Positions 35,801 to 50,100 are shown, numbered from the stretch's first letter. The stretch: 64,000 nt of DNA from Plantago ovata (GCA_028274465.1 CM051458.1:88928085-88992084), one strand, 5' to 3'. Notes: generated by a model not told the origin, from the sequence alone. Program-made: numbers and translations.

Positions 35801-36015
35801 GGGTAGCAAGCAAGCAACATAAATTAGCGCATAAATCGTCAAAGGATTGGTGAAATTGGAAACATAATAGTAGTAGTAATGGAAAAGGGGAAGAGAAATT
35901 AACCTGCTGCTGTATGGTTGTAGCTGACAGTATCATCATCTGTAAGGGGCGAAGAAGAAGAAGGAGGTAACAAGGCTTTAGAGCGATCATCATCGGCAAG
36001 TATCTCCAAAGCCAT
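32831..36015 (-). CDS. Amino acid permease AAP7-like, copy A
   Basis: Seven exons: 36015-35904, 35164-34919, 34769-34676, 34323-34109, 34004-33874, 33540-33313 and 33220-32831 (471 aa, all phases join). AAP proteins are plasma-membrane proton-coupled amino acid importers with about 11 TM segments (AAAP superfamily). Typical blocks: GTIWTALAHIITAVIGSGVLSLAW in exon 2 (given in two parts by the family pattern), SIIAALMSFVYS, TTANKVWSISQALGNIAFAF, GNLLTGFGFYEPYWLIDFAN, and NFWPVVVYFPVEMYL near the end. The short FS end and the KVW...LGNIAF block fit AAP7 of Arabidopsis best. It is the downstream-most gene of a five-copy array and closest to copy B, sharing introns and flanks with it. Confidence 0.9.
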
Positions 36016-36639
36016 ACAAGTCCTTCCAGCTTTTGAATGGAGAGATTTTTTGCCGTTTTTGGAGGTTCACAATTTTCTACTTAATTTTATTCCAACGTAT
36101 CAATCAATGAGATGGAATCGAATTTTTGTCTTTTGGCTTTTTAGGTTTTTACTACCAGTATAATAATAATAATATAATACAAATATTTAATAACTCCCCC
36201 ACCCCACCAACCAGGCAACCACCACTTATTACTCTTTCGGTCCGGTCAAAGGTTTCCGTCATAAATTAATTTTAAATCACATCAAATAAAAAATTTTAAA
36301 AAATTATAATAAAATAGTTCTTTAATTCAAAATTACAATACATACAGATACAGGCCAGCAGGCCAGGTATATTAGAATCAAATTTTTAGGTTTAAAGATA
36401 AAGAAACAAAACAAATGGGGTTTAGCAAATCATTGCAAGATTCTTTGCAGGTTTCCTCAGCTCTAAATTCTTTAGACAAATTAAGTCACAAAACATACCT
36501 TGTAGGCTTGTATGAACTATGAACTTTAAATATGTATAATGAATATTTTGATTATAATATATATTACTAGTACTTGTGGATAACAATAACATCATCCTGA
36601 ATATGTATTCAATTCTTAATTTGTACAGTTTAATTCTAG

Positions 36640-36930
36640 CTAAATTTTGCTGCTACCACTCCTTCAATTGAATCTACTAAAGCAAACAATGCTAAAACTC
36701 CTAAGAAGAATCCATTTTCTTGTCCAGGCCCTAATGTTTTTCTGCCTCGAGCACATTTCTACTGGAAAATACACTGTTGTAGGCCAAAAGTTGATGGCAC
36801 CAAGGACTCCGACAACCACATTGAAGTTCGGAAAGATTATCACGATTGCAGTTGTTGAGGCAACATAAGCTGTCCTGAAGCATAGTCTCCCAAGATTCAA
36901 GTTCCACGCAGGCAGGAACAGTAGTTTTAG
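36640..36930 (-). pseudogene. AAP exon-7 fragment
   Basis: Encodes NLGRLCFRTAYVASTTAI, GVLGAINFWPTTVYFPVEM and ILLRSFSIVCF, matching exon 7 of copy C. A short stretch after SIVCF is lost: the two repeats of ATTGTTTGCTTTA present in copy C have collapsed into one, shifting the frame before the end. The other six exons are absent. On its 5' side it joins sequence shared with the 3' flank of copy A. Confidence 0.9.
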
Positions 36931-37235
36931 AGAGTAGTTTTCGCTTGATTACTGATCTGAGCCTCACCTTTTTTACTTCACCATTTGTTACCTTATACTT
37001 GGGGACTTTCTTTTCTTCACCTGTATTCGCTACGGTCTGCCTAATCTGGTCATTTATAAAAAATACAATGTACATAAACTAGTTCGATGGTTTTGAATGA
37101 GTTGTTGCTTAAATCAATGGAATTATTTATATACAAACCTGAAAATGAAAAGCGCCAGAACTGTTTGTCTGTATCAACCAGAAGCTATAAATGTGAAGGA
37201 ATTACAGGAGACAAATACACAGTATCGTATCAGTA

Positions 37236-40200
37236 TTATAAGCTGAACCTTGCAGTTACCAGGCTTTTAACAGAGCCAACAAAAGCAAACAGGATGACAA
37301 GCAGGGTAATGTAGCAATATATCCGAAGAGTAATCGATTTGGTTGACCTAGCTCCAAGTCCCTTTTGCACCAAGTACATCTCAACAGGAAAGTACACTAC
37401 AACAGGCCAGAAATTGATTGCTCCTGCCACTCCAATGACTTGGTTAAAATACGGGAACATTATCGCAAAACCAGTGGTGAATCCAACATATACTGCTCGG
37501 AAACACAGTCTCAGGAAATTCAATCGCAAAGCTGGCATCGGTTTTAGGTCATTATGCACGAACTTGCTGTCTGGAAACTTCTCAGCTAACCTTTCTTAGT
37601 ACTTGCAAAGAAAGGTTGACTGAATACCTAATCAAGAACATAGTTTCTAAGTCTATGTAAACCTGAACAGAGTTTGTGTAAGAACTTTTTGAGATGAAAT
37701 ATGAGGGAGATGATTAGTACTAGTACCTGATATCCTCCAACAAGATGGAGTGCTACACATGCATTAGCAAAGTCAATGAGCCAATATGGCTCATAAAACC
37801 CAAATCAAGTCAACAGGTTTCCAGGGGTGGAATTCCCAAATGCAGCGTAACCGAAGCCTCCACAACACAAGTAAAAGAAAGTTGTAATTCCTACCCCGGT
37901 TATGGATGCCTTCTTCATGGTGACCTTTTCAGGTGGATTTGACTGCAGAGTATCCTTCATATATTGTAAAAACACAATCATTAGTCCATTAGTTACCCTT
38001 AGATGGATACTTGCTTACATATGGACAATCCAATAATAGCACATCCAGCGTTTAGAAAATGACATGTACATCTCATGATCACTGGTACTTTCGCTAACAA
38101 ATAACTGTATTCACCTACACCTAACCGAGGTATGATCAACGTCAAAAAGGGGATAATTAATGAAGGGTTCCAGGAGTAACCCCTGGCCCTTTACACAGGA
38201 TGCTAACTCATCAAGTACATATTATTCTTGGACTTACCATTATCTCCAGAAAAACGAGAGAAAACGGGAAAGCAAAGGCAATGTTCCCAAGTGCCTGAGA
38301 AATTGACCAAACTTTGTTGGCTGTGGTAGTTGGTACTCCTCCAATGGTAGTACCTTTTATTTCTCCATTTTCTGCGAATTTAGGTTGAAAGAGTTTAACA
38401 AACATAACTAAAGAAAATCAGCATTCAACATATTATAACTAGTTTCTTTTATGGCCTGTGTTGTAGTATTTGTTTCTAATTTGCGTAATAAGCTTACCTA
38501 TCACTTTGGCCAAGCCAAGTCCGGATCCAATAATAGAGTACATAAAAGACATGAGTGCCGCTATGATGGAAAGCCACTCAGTGTTCTTAAAATCAGGTAT
38601 TTGTGACACTAACACTTGAACAATTCCAAACATAAGCATGTAATAAGTGTTTCCATATTTACAGTTAGCATTATGCCCTTCCGTATGATAACAGTTTGAT
38701 TGCTGAATTTCTCTGCAAGAATTGAAGTAATATAGTATAATTAAAGATGCAGCATGTTCTCCTGGCAAGTGGCAACCATCATTTATACTTCTAAAAGCAT
38801 AGGTGTACAAATTCTATACTCCTATTTGTGACCGTATGTTCTTTGTTCTTCAAAATGTATGATCCATGAAGTGTGGAGAGGTTCTGTTAAAAAATGGAGC
38901 AACTATACGTCCAAGGGATATGACGGGTACTTCAACAAATGGGTAGTATGACAATCAAGACAACATGTTTGGATCCAGTGCACTTAATTTTACATGTGAC
39001 AGCTAAGGGCTTTTTCTAAGAAAATGCAACATTTTGTGTTTATAGGGGATAGAGGACAAGTTATAATTATAGACATACCTCATGCTGATAGAGGAAGTAA
39101 TCGTGTAGACAATTCCTACCTTGATGTAATTGATTTTCACAATAATTCCACAAATCCAAGCATGCTTTTTCCCTGAAAAGCACAAACAGATTGGATTGTG
39201 TTCTATAGCTGGAAAAATAGTTGTAAACGTAACTTTCATAAGAAAATCACGATATGACATATTGTTGGCATATTATATTAACATTTATAATATGGTATCC
39301 AAGGAAATTTTGCCTGATTTTACTTGCCTAGAATTCTTTGAACAGCATCCAAGTAGGATACATTTCTCTGAAGTCCATACTGAAGATCAGGAGAATGGAA
39401 GCAATTCCTGAGGAGAGAAGCAGAAATAAGGGTAACTGATGCAAATGACAGTATCGCCAGTGGACCTGCAATCCATCCAAGCTAGGACATGCACCATGCT
39501 AGTGAAAGTACTCCTGAACCGATTACTGTGGTAATTATGTGTGCAATAGCTGTCCATATCGTCCCAGATCTCTCTGTTGGAGGAAAACGCATTAAGTTAG
39601 CTAGCTTTTCAATCACTGTAGTCTGTACTAAAATAGCTTCATACATATAAGCCAAGAACGGAAGGTAGACAGAGTAAACGTAATATTTTCATCGCAAGCG
39701 CAACTCATATGATGTTTCTCATGTCTTCTTGTTTGTCAAATACTACTACTACTACTACAAACTCGAAAGGCTTGTGTCCAAACCATTCAAAATACATTTA
39801 TTTTTTAATCTCGTTCTCTTGAACAGCAGAAGTACCAAAAGAGAATAAAAAAAATGATAATAAATATAGAAAAAAATAATCAATGCTTTCTCTAATAGGT
39901 CAACTTTAAATCTGTAATGTACTACGACACTATAAAAAGACTAGGATTTTATTCTAACAGCTACTCAGTAGACACATGAACAAGGCATCAATGTAGTAAA
40001 TAGTGAGTAACATCCAAATATAGTGTGCTTATAAATATAAAATACTCAATAAAAAGTAGTAGTAAATGAGTGTGTTTTGTTTACCAGCATAAGCAAATGA
40101 ATACTAATGTGCACAATAGAATTTAAGTTGGTCTGTTTTCTTTGATAAAGTAGTACTACCTACATGCAACAGCTAGTGTATATGAAATCAGATACCTTTA

Positions 40201-40524
40201 AATTTTAGTAATTAGTTCTTGTGCAGCATATATATAAAATTGAATTCATGAAATCATTGCAGCCCCAAACACTGAAATTAAAATTGAATGGAATAAAATT
40301 ATGAATGACTAACAAGCAACATAAATGAGCGCAAAATCATCAACTAGTACTAGATTCATAGCAAACAACAAGTGATACTGAAATTGAAAACATACTAATA
40401 ACGGCAAAGCGAAAAAAAAAAGAAGAAGAAGAACAGAGGAGAAATGTAATTAACCTGCTACTGCTGTAGTATCGTTGTAGTAGGCTTTAGAGCGATCATC
40501 AGCGCCAACTATCTCCAACCCCAT
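37236..40524 (-). pseudogene. Amino acid permease AAP7-like, copy B (broken)
   Basis: All seven exons are present in the order and spacing of copy A, starting MGLEIVGADDRSKAYY (40524) and ending SLVTARFSL (37236). Three breaks against copy A: a TAG where A has the Gln of AMSQLGW in exon 2 (near 39483), a TGA where A has the Gly of LLTGFG in exon 6 (near 37806), and a one-base loss in exon 7 (ACTAAGAAAGGTTAG near 37597) that shifts the frame. The introns also match copy A. It could still be transcribed. Host gene copy, recently silenced by the small number of changes. Confidence 0.9.
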
Positions 40525-41005
40525 AGAGATTTTGCTGTTTTGGAGGTTCCACAAATTTTTTGGTCGAATGAATTTCAGTTAGGTGGAATGGTGATTTATT
40601 TTTCTTTTTCTCTCTTTATCGGTCGAATTAATTGACGAATCTGGACACTCTAATTAGTTGACGAATCTGGACACATATTCGTAAAACCAGTGATTTTGAT
40701 TAATCCCATCCTATTTTTTTCGAATTCGGATAGAAAATTACTAAATTCGTAATTCAATCCGAAGCTCCCGGATCGGACTCGGATTAATCCGACATCTGTG
40801 AACCCGTGGATATCCGATAATCCAAACAAATATTACCATATTCAAGTTGCTATTAACTCTGGACAGAACATATAGTAGTAGACTAGTAGTAGTATACATG
40901 ACCATGTTAGTATGTGCATTGTGAATTGTAATATAATAATGATAACAATATAATTACAACTTCCGGATAATATGTATATATTATCCTGAATCTCTGTATT
41001 AAATT

Positions 41006-43174
41006 CTAGCTGAATTTTGCTGCTACCACTCCTTCAATGGAACCTACTAAAGCAAACAATGTCAGGATGAAGCAAACAATGCTAAAACTCCTAAGAAGAA
41101 TCCATTTCCTTGTCCAGGGTCTAATGTTTTTCTGCCTCAAGCATATTTCTACCGGAAAATACACTGTTGTAGGCCAAAAGTTGCAGGCACCAAGTACTCC
41201 AATAACTTCATTGAAATACGGAAACACTATCGCGATTGCAGTTGTTGACGCAACATAAGCTGTCCTGAAGCACAGTCTCCCAAGATTCAAGTTCCACACA
41301 GGCAGGAACGGAAGTTTTATAGCATAATCTATGTTCACAAAAGCATCTTTATGGAACTTTTCCACAAACCATCTATCCACATCCGCGAAAATAGGTTGAG
41401 AGTACACCTGAGGATTTACTAACATGAGATACATGGCACATACATTCATAGTATAATCTTGTTGCGGAACAAGTCCAGGTGTTAATTACCTGATAACCTC
41501 CAACTAAGTGTAGCACAATGCAGGCATTAGCAAAGTCGATTAGCCAGTAGGGCTCAAAGAATCCGAAGCCAGTCAAGAGGTTTCCCGGTGTTTGATCTCC
41601 AAATGAAGCATATCCGAAGGCTCCAACACTGATATAGAAAAATGTTGTGATGCCAATTGAAATCGTGGATGCCTTCTTCATCGTAACGCTCTCTAGTGGT
41701 GGTGATTTCAAAGTGTCCTTCACATTTTCCCAATATTGATGATAAATGTGGAGTCTATGTAACATATAGTACTAACATTCTGCATTTATGCAATTTATTT
41801 CACCCTGTACCTGAATGTTGAGAACAATCATGGAGTAAGGATAGGCAAATGCAATATCTCCAATTCCTTGAGCAACTAGCCACAGTTTTTGCATCCCAGA
41901 CGATGCTGGAGCTCCATATATGGTACCCTGAATTACTCCATTTCCTGAAAAAACAAAAATTGATTAAAATCGAACAGAAGCAGAAAAGCAAGTCCAAGAT
42001 TCAACTTTTAGGCCAGAGTGAAAATGTTTTGGAAGAAAGATACATTACCTATGGCCTTTGTAGCACCGAGTCCCAACCCGATGGAAGAATAAGCAAACGA
42101 CATGACTGCAGCAACTACAGAGAGACCACCCATGCTATGGAAATCGGGTATCTGAGACATGAATATTTGGACTGCTCCGAATAGCAACATGTAGAATGTA
42201 TGTCCAAATTGGCAAGGATGATCATGTCCAAACTTATGGAAACAGTTTGATCTTTGTATAGCACTGAGAAGAACCAAATTTATATGACATTTTAAATCCA
42301 GAAGATACACACATTTTACTAGCCATGAAAAGAGTATTTTCGTTTGACTTAATCCTATAGTAACATTATTATCAGAAAACACATCCTATGACCTCTCATG
42401 TCTTGGCAGTTGGCATTACATCAAGAGCTGCAGAATTTAGTTGATAAATTACTACGTTTTCGACTTGAAATCATAAAAAGAGACCTCATACAGATAGCAG
42501 AAGTAATGATATATGCAACTCCAGTTCCATAGAAGTTTATCTGGATGAAAACTGCACAAATCCAAGCACTCTTCTCCCCTGCAATGCCAAAAGTTCCAAA
42601 CATTAGATTCCCTACTTTCCAGTTGATTTCTTACAAGTACTCATATCACAATGAAGATTTATATTTTCTAGGCTGTTAAGCTGCTTTGTAGTCAGTTAAG
42701 TCGCCAAGAACATAGAAAACATTTCTTATGTGAGGAGTAAATCAAAGAAATTGTTACATAAATTACCTAAATACAACTGAATAGCTTCCATATAGGATTT
42801 GTTCCTCATCGGACCATGCTCGGGATCAGGATATCGGTACCAATCACAGATAAGATAAGTTGAAAACAAAGTTAGACCGGCAAAAAGTACCATACAGACC
42901 GGACCGGCAATCCAACCCAACTGCGCCATGCTCCATGCCAAAGACAGTACCCCTGAACCAATCACTCCTGTTATGATGTGGGCTACTGCTGTCCATATAG
43001 TCCCTTACAAAAGAATTTACAGCACTCAGTTGCAAATGAGTAATCCAAAAATTCACAAAGATAGTGTCAAAGAACCAAGAAAGATGACAAACCAGTTCTA
43101 ACAGTGGATGACTTGTGTAAATCATCAGATTGTGTATCCAACAAAGGAAGCTCATCTTCTCCAGATATTCCCAT
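41006..43174 (-). CDS. Amino acid permease AAP7-like, copy C
   Basis: Seven exons: 43174-43093, 43003-42767, 42578-42485, 42263-42049, 41944-41811, 41717-41490 and 41407-41006 (463 aa). Start MGISGEDELPLLDTQSDD, then the TM core with TIWTAVAHIITGVIGSGVL, WSMAQLGWIAGPV, QKLWLVAQGIGDIAFAYPYS, GNLLTGFGFFEPYWLIDFAN and FPVEICLRQKNIRPW, ending GVVAAKFS. All junctions are GT-AG and no stop interrupts. At the exon 3/4 junction the acceptor CTCAG/TGCT changes the usual Arg before AIQRSNC to Ser. Predicted proton/amino-acid symporter of the plasma membrane. Most like copy D. Confidence 0.9.
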
Positions 43175-43853
43175 GGATTCAGCTTATTAATTTGAAGTTT
43201 AAACAGTTTGATGCTGAATGAATCTAATGTGGAATCAATGATAAAAAGGTGATTAGATTTGCCACTCTTTGTTGCACAAATAAGCTGCAGGTCCCCATGA
43301 TATACTAATGTTATTATACAGTAAGAACCAATAATTATGAACTGAAAAATGCTTGTAAACAAAGAATTCAGGACCCACTTTGTACAATGATGTTCTTAAC
43401 TTTTCTGCTTCATCAAACCTAACAAACTGTTAAGGGGTAATTATTGCATGTATGCCTAATTATGTATAAAGAAACAAGGGAATATCTCCTGTTTAATAAG
43501 TGTAGACTATAGAAGAGAAGACTAGTAATAAAGTTTAAAACGTACAAGTCATGTATTATCATGAACTATTTCAGCTACTTTGATGTCAGCTTAGAAAAAC
43601 ATGATATTATAAGCAGTACTGAAAGTGACCTCATTAGATATTTCTAAATTAAACCTCAACTCTTGCAAAAAGATAAAGTCACATCATTTATGACAACCAC
43701 TTAGCACCAAAAAGTTCTTGGCTATAATAATGGTCCCCTAGACATATCTGCAAATGGATATTTTTCTTAATTAAAAAAAAAAATAGTATGAAAGTTGTAT
43801 TCAACAACTGTTGGCTAGAATTTTCAAGAGCCCAGTTCAATATACACATTTTT

Positions 43854-46168
43854 CTAGCTGAATTTTGCAGATACAAGTCCTTCAATTGAACCGGTTAAAG
43901 CAAACATCATGAAGATAAAGCAGACAATGCTGAAAGTCCTCAGAAGAATCCATTCCTTTGTCCAAGCCCCAATTTTTTTCTGCCTCAAGCAAATCTCTAC
44001 TGGAAAATATATTGCCAGTGGCCAAAAGTTCAAGGCTCCAAGCACTCCTAAAACCTGATTGAAATATGGAAAAAACATCGCAATCGCTGTCGTTGATGCA
44101 ACGTAAGCGGCCCTGAAGCACAACCTCCCAACATTCAAGTCCAATACCGGCAGTAAGGGAACACTAAGAGTGTAACGTCTGTTGAAAAAAGTGTCTGCTG
44201 GGAACTTCTCTACAAACCATTTATCCACGTTAGCGAATACGGGTTGAGAATAGACCTGGAGATTAGAAACAGCTAAGGTTAATTGAGATCTCTGTGTTAG
44301 TCTAAACATGGTAGTATAACTGGAACCAAATTGAACAACGTTCAAGTACTGTTACCTGATAACCTCCGACTAAATGTAGAACAATGCAAGCATTAGCAAA
44401 GTCAATTAGCCAGTAAGGTTCAAAGAATCCGAAGCCAGTTAAGAGGTTTCTGGGAGTTTGATCTCCAAATGCAGCATACCATAAACCACCAACACTCAGA
44501 TAGAAAAATGATGTGATACAAAGTGAAATTGCAGATGCTTTCTTCATTGTCTCACTCTCTAAGGGCGGTGATTTCAAGGTGTCCTTCACATTTTCAAATA
44601 TTCAATGATTAGTTTAGAAGCTCGATAGCATTTCTGCGAGGATGTTTGCAATATCATGAGTAGAACATGTTTTGATCGACTTTAAGGGAGTATGCAATGA
44701 CATGTACCTGAATGTTGAGAATAATCACAGTAAATGGATATGCAAATGCAATATCACCAATTGCTTGGGAAACGGACCACAATTTCTGCATCCCACTGGA
44801 TGTTGAAACTCCAGAAATGCTACCCTCAATCACTCCATTTTCTGAAAAAGTAATTCAAAAATATAAAAATAGATGCAGAAAAGATTAAAAATAAAATAAA
44901 AAAGAGTAGATTCAAAACCGAACAGTCTCTTTCTTGGCCATGAATATGATAATGTGAAAATAGATTGATTACCTATGACGTTTGCAGCTCCCAGTCCTAA
45001 ACCGATGATAGAATAAGCAAAGGACATGATTGCAGCAACAACTGAGAGCCACTCCATGCTATGGAAATCGGGTATCTGAGACATGAATATTTGGACTAAT
45101 CCGAAGAGCAACATGTAGAATGTATCACCAAATTCACAAGGATGATCGTGTCCATGCTTATGGTAGCAGTTTGATCTTTGTATTGCTCTGCATATTATTG
45201 AAGTAAAGGACCGAACTCAAAACATTTAAGTTGCACACAAGTTGCGTGGATAGGAAATAACATAATTTTGTTATTTTTCACATCTGACCCTGATCATGAA
45301 TGAGTTATGGCTGGAGCAACATAATTCACTAAGAATACTAGTACTAGTTACCATTATGCAGCAATTCATGGAAAATTATGAAGAAAAAAAGAGACCTCAT
45401 GCAGGTGGCAGAAGTAATGGTGTATGCAACTCCATTTCCATAAAAGTTTATCAGCATCATCAGTTCGCTCATCGAACCATTCCTCTCCCCTGCAATGTCA
45501 CTAAAAACAGCTTAATTTCATGAAACAGACAATGATTTTTACCTCAAAATTACTGCTTAAAATTACTCTAAACCTGGCATATCAACATGTTAACTAATTT
45601 AATTATACTATACATTGAAGCAGATGTTTTCCTCGACAGTAAAACATACCAAAACTTGCATTCGTTACGTGCATTTGAAAAACTCAAAGTCAGTGATCAA
45701 GAATATTCAGACTTGATCAATCATGTTCTGATAGTGATATAACAGAGATTGCAAGAACCTTACCTAAGTTCAACCGAATAGCTTCACTGTATGACCTATT
45801 CCTTATGGGGCCATGCACGGGATCAGGATATAAATAGCAATTGCAGATGAGGAAAGTCGAAAACAGAGTAACACCGCCAAAAACTATCATACAGACAGGG
45901 CCTGCAATCCAACCAAGTTGTGACATGCTCCATGCCAAAGAGAGCACCCCAGAACCGATCACTCCTGTTATGATGTGGGCCACTGCCGTCCATATGGTCC
46001 CTTCAACACAAAATTCCAGATGAAGAATAACATCAGATATCTAACCAAAACTGCAAAAGAACAAGAAACATGCAAAGGATATGGCAAACCAGTTCTAATA
46101 GTCGAAGAGTTGAATGAATTAAGCTCTGGTTGCAATAAGGGTTGGCCATCTGCCCCTGACATTACCAT
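43854..46168 (-). CDS. Amino acid permease AAP7-like, copy D
   Basis: Seven exons: 46168-46090, 46000-45764, 45489-45396, 45187-44973, 44841-44708, 44583-44356 and 44255-43854 (462 aa). Start MVMSGADGQPLLQPELNSF; core blocks TIWTAVAHIITGVIGSGVL, SIIGLGLGAANVIG, QKLWSVSQAIGDIAFAYPF, GFFEPYWLIDFAN and FPVEICLRQKKIGAW; end GLVSAKFS. Reading frame is intact. Exon 3 is odd: where copies A, C and E have AWICGxxxxxN this copy reads GSMSELMMLIN, losing the conserved Trp and Cys and placing a Glu in a membrane segment, so transport may be altered. A Gly-to-Trp change (GGLWYAAFG) lies in exon 6. Confidence 0.85.
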
Positions 46169-47124
46169 GGATAATATAGATTACCTTAACCAATTTGATG
46201 CTGAATCTATTAACATCTCTTACTTCTTCTTGCGCAAGTATGCTATAATCATTTTAGTATGCTATAATCAATTAATTATCATTTTAGTATGCTATAATCA
46301 ACTAAAAGATGCTATTTTGCCATATAAAACTAAATCATGCTTTCCACGAGATATGGAACTCACTCTATATATGCCTTGATGGTTCACCAAATCCAACTGT
46401 ATTTTGTTTAAATTATTGCCTAGGTTTGTAACTTTGTACACAGAAACCAGGGTAGTCAACTGTATAAATAAAGTTATCAAATAGAAAGCTATACTTAATG
46501 AATTATATGTGACTCTATACCTTTACTTGATTAAACCTTGATGACAGTTCAGACCTGATCAGAAGGTAGGAAGCATGTTCTTCGGTTGTTGAAAATTTGA
46601 AATAAATTCGAATTCCAAAATCACAACAATTTATTCAACGAATATTATATTTTAATTAGCCTGCCTTACTTTTGCTTTCGCGGATGAATTCTGATTCTTC
46701 GAACTTTAGAATTCCTGTGTTAATATTTCTGGATTTTTGTAGCTTGCTCGGGCATAAAATGGCAATGAACATATTAGCACTGTGAACTGATCCCTGGGAT
46801 CAACCATCGATTAAGCACAGATACCAGCAAACGCTATATTTTGCACAGCTCAAGCTTTTAAGAAATCGGATTGAAGGCCCCTAGTAAAAAATTGATCAAC
46901 TTGATACGACAACAAGCATGTTATGAACTATCTTTAGAGGTTTAACATTGAACAGTTTCAGTCTAATTATTCGGTTACAGAGATGATCAATAGCTCAAAT
47001 GTTAGGTGAGACTTCAGTCAGATTGTTGAAATAGCAAAATGACTTCAGCATGTTCTACAGTTGGGTCCAGTGAACATGTATATCCTGATGACGACTCATT
47101 CCTAATTTCGTTTCACTAGAGTTT
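46169..47124. other. Spacer between AAP copies D and E
   Basis: Non-coding. A 24-bp direct repeat (ATTTTAGTATGCTATAATCA core) occurs twice near 46250-46305. Includes the copy D promoter side; no clear TATA picked. Confidence 0.45.
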
Positions 47125-50100
47125 CTAACCAGACCCTGCAGCTACAATTCCTTCAATCGAACTAGCTAAGACACATATTGTCAATATAAAGCAGACAACG
47201 CTAAAAGCCCGTAACAAAATCCACTTGTCTGTCCAGCTTCCAATGTTTTTCTGCTTCAAGCACATCTCAACTGGAAAATAAATGGCCAGGGGCCAAAAGC
47301 CGATGGAACCAAGAACTCCCAAAATTTGGTTAAAATATGGAAAACTTATTGCCACTGCAGTTGTAGAGATTACATAAGCCGTCCTAATAAACAGCCTCTG
47401 AAGATTTAGACTCAGAGCTGGCAGTATAGGAAATTTGAGAGGGTGATCTGTGTTGAGAAAAGTCTTCCCTGGAAATTGCTCAGCAATCCACTTATCCATC
47501 AGTGCAAAAACTAGTTGCGAATATACCTGGGTATTCGAAAGAGTAAGCTGAAAAGTTCTAGGAGAAAATCTGATGAACTTCAACAACTGGTATTAACACA
47601 GTGGCCAAAATAATTAAGTGGTAAAATTATGACTCTTGGAGTGGCCAAAATAAGTGGTAAAATTAAGACTCTAGGAGTGATAAGAAGAATGGGTGAAGTG
47701 GAGTGATTACGAGATGTGACTAGTGATGAATGAGAGTCGAGCATAGTCTGATCAAGCACGCGTGTAATCATTTCAAACCCTAGATAACAAGCACATGCAA
47801 ATTCCCGAGGAACTGTAAAGCCTCAACTCATACGATTGGGAGGCATGAGGTGTGTTGTGATTTTCTTAATTTCTTGCATGTGCTGGACAGACAGTTAGAG
47901 AATCATCTAACTTGGTGATTTAATGAAACAGATAACTTGTAACTGAGCGGACTATTTTTTGGGCCTAAGATTACTAGATTCATCTTAGTCATCATGAGCC
48001 ACATTCTCCTGATAACTACAAGATCTTACAGCTCACTAGAGTCTCTATGTATATGTAATTACTTGGAAGATAAATTAACAACTTTCTGTTTAAAAAGAAT
48101 AAACACCTCTTAGTTTTTCAATTTCTTACGAGGGTAAGACCTTATACTGAAAACGTAAATTACCTGATAACCTCCAATGAGGTGAAGAACAATGCAGATA
48201 TTCGCAAAGGCAATGAGCCAGTAGGGCTCATAAGACCCGAATCCAGCCAAGAGATTCCCAGGTGTTTGATCTCCAAATGCAGCATATCCAAAGCCACCAC
48301 AGCTCAGATAGAAAAATGTGGTAATGCCCATTGAAATTAAAGAAGCCTTTTTCATTGTTTGATTCTCTGCGGGGGGTGCTTTCAGAGTATCCTACAGATT
48401 ACCAAGTTATATATGTATAACTATCTTAGATGAGCATCGTTTGCTTGTTAAACTAGACTTTATGCTCAAATTAATGGAAAAACCTGTATCTCAAGAACAA
48501 TGATGGAGAACGGATAGGCAAAAGCAATATCTCCAATTGCTTGAAAGACTAGCCATACTTTTTGGATAGTAGAGGACGTTGAAATTCCATAAACACTACC
48601 CTGAATAACTCCATTTCCTGAGATAGCAGAACACCAGTTACTAAGTAAAAGCAGACAGAAAAAAAGATCAAACTTTTATCATGTAAGATGATTACTAATT
48701 CTACATTTTTCATTCAAGTGTGAATACCTATGGTTTTCGCAGCTCCAAGTCCCAACCCAATGGAAGAGTAGGCAAATGACATTATTGCAGCAAATATAGA
48801 AAGCCACTCCATGCTATGGAAATCAGGTGTCTGAGACATAAATACTTGAAGTACACCAAAAAGGAGCATGTATGACGTACTTCCAAATTCACATGTTGCA
48901 TCTTGTCCATGCTGGTGGTAACAATTTGACCTTTGTATTGCTCTGTCTATCATAAAATTGAGAAATGTGGAATTAGATAAGACATACCCCAATCTTCTAC
49001 CACATGATTGAAGCACAGTCCTAACTCATGATTATCAACATCCAGGTGGGAATGAACACTTTTCTTGCGTAAGTTGAATAGTACATTATAGAGACAAAGT
49101 CAAACTTAACGAGGCTAACTTGTTAACGATGTCTACTGTACATATATTGTTTGGTAGGTGTGAAATTGTTAGACGATACCAGCCACAGACCATATTGGTA
49201 ATATAGCTTTACAGCACTGGATTGTAAACCTAGCCAAGTAAATGCAAATCTGCCTAAATATCTATCAGATATGCCTAAATCTCTACATATCTTGGTCTAA
49301 CTGTTAGCTCTAGACCTCATTACCCAATATAGGGTTCATCATACCACAAATCCATGTGTATCTAGTCTAGGCTGAAAGTACTTCCTTCATCAGTATAAGT
49401 TTCCCTACGAGCTTGCGAGGCATACATTCGGAATCAGAAATCGGAACCAAGTAATCAAATATAGTATAATACCCACAAGCAATTGCACGAATGAAGCATC
49501 ACTTGGCAAATAAATTAAATTATAAATGCAAAGGAAATGCACCTCATGCAGGTTGCAGTAGTAATAGTATAGGCAACTCCAGTCCCATATAGGTTGACCT
49601 GTATAAGCAGCCCACATATCCAAGCTTTTGTTTGCCCTGCCAGCCATGCCAATCTTTTGTTCAAAAACCTATCCATAATCTCAAATTCAACCACAATACA
49701 TAATACTAGACTAGGTCCAAGTACTAAGTTTTCTTACGCAAGATCTCGAGTTCGAGTCTTTTTCAAATGAAAACGATATTATAATGGAATGCATAAAAGG
49801 CCCAACAATGCTTGAATCGAGAAAATACAGATATGGAGTATTGGAAAAGGCATTGAGAGCTCACCTAAGTTGAAGTTAACAGCTTCAATGTAGGATCTAT
49901 TCCGGGCAGGACCATACTCTGGGTCAGGAGATCGGTAACAGTCACAGAGAAGAAAAGAGGAAACCAAAGTGATCCCAGCAAAAGTGAGCATCAAAACAGG
50001 AGCCCAGATCCAGCCCAACTGAGCCATGCTCCATGAAAGAGACAATACCCCTGAACCAATAACTCCTGTTATGATATGAGCCACTGCAGTCCATGTTGTT

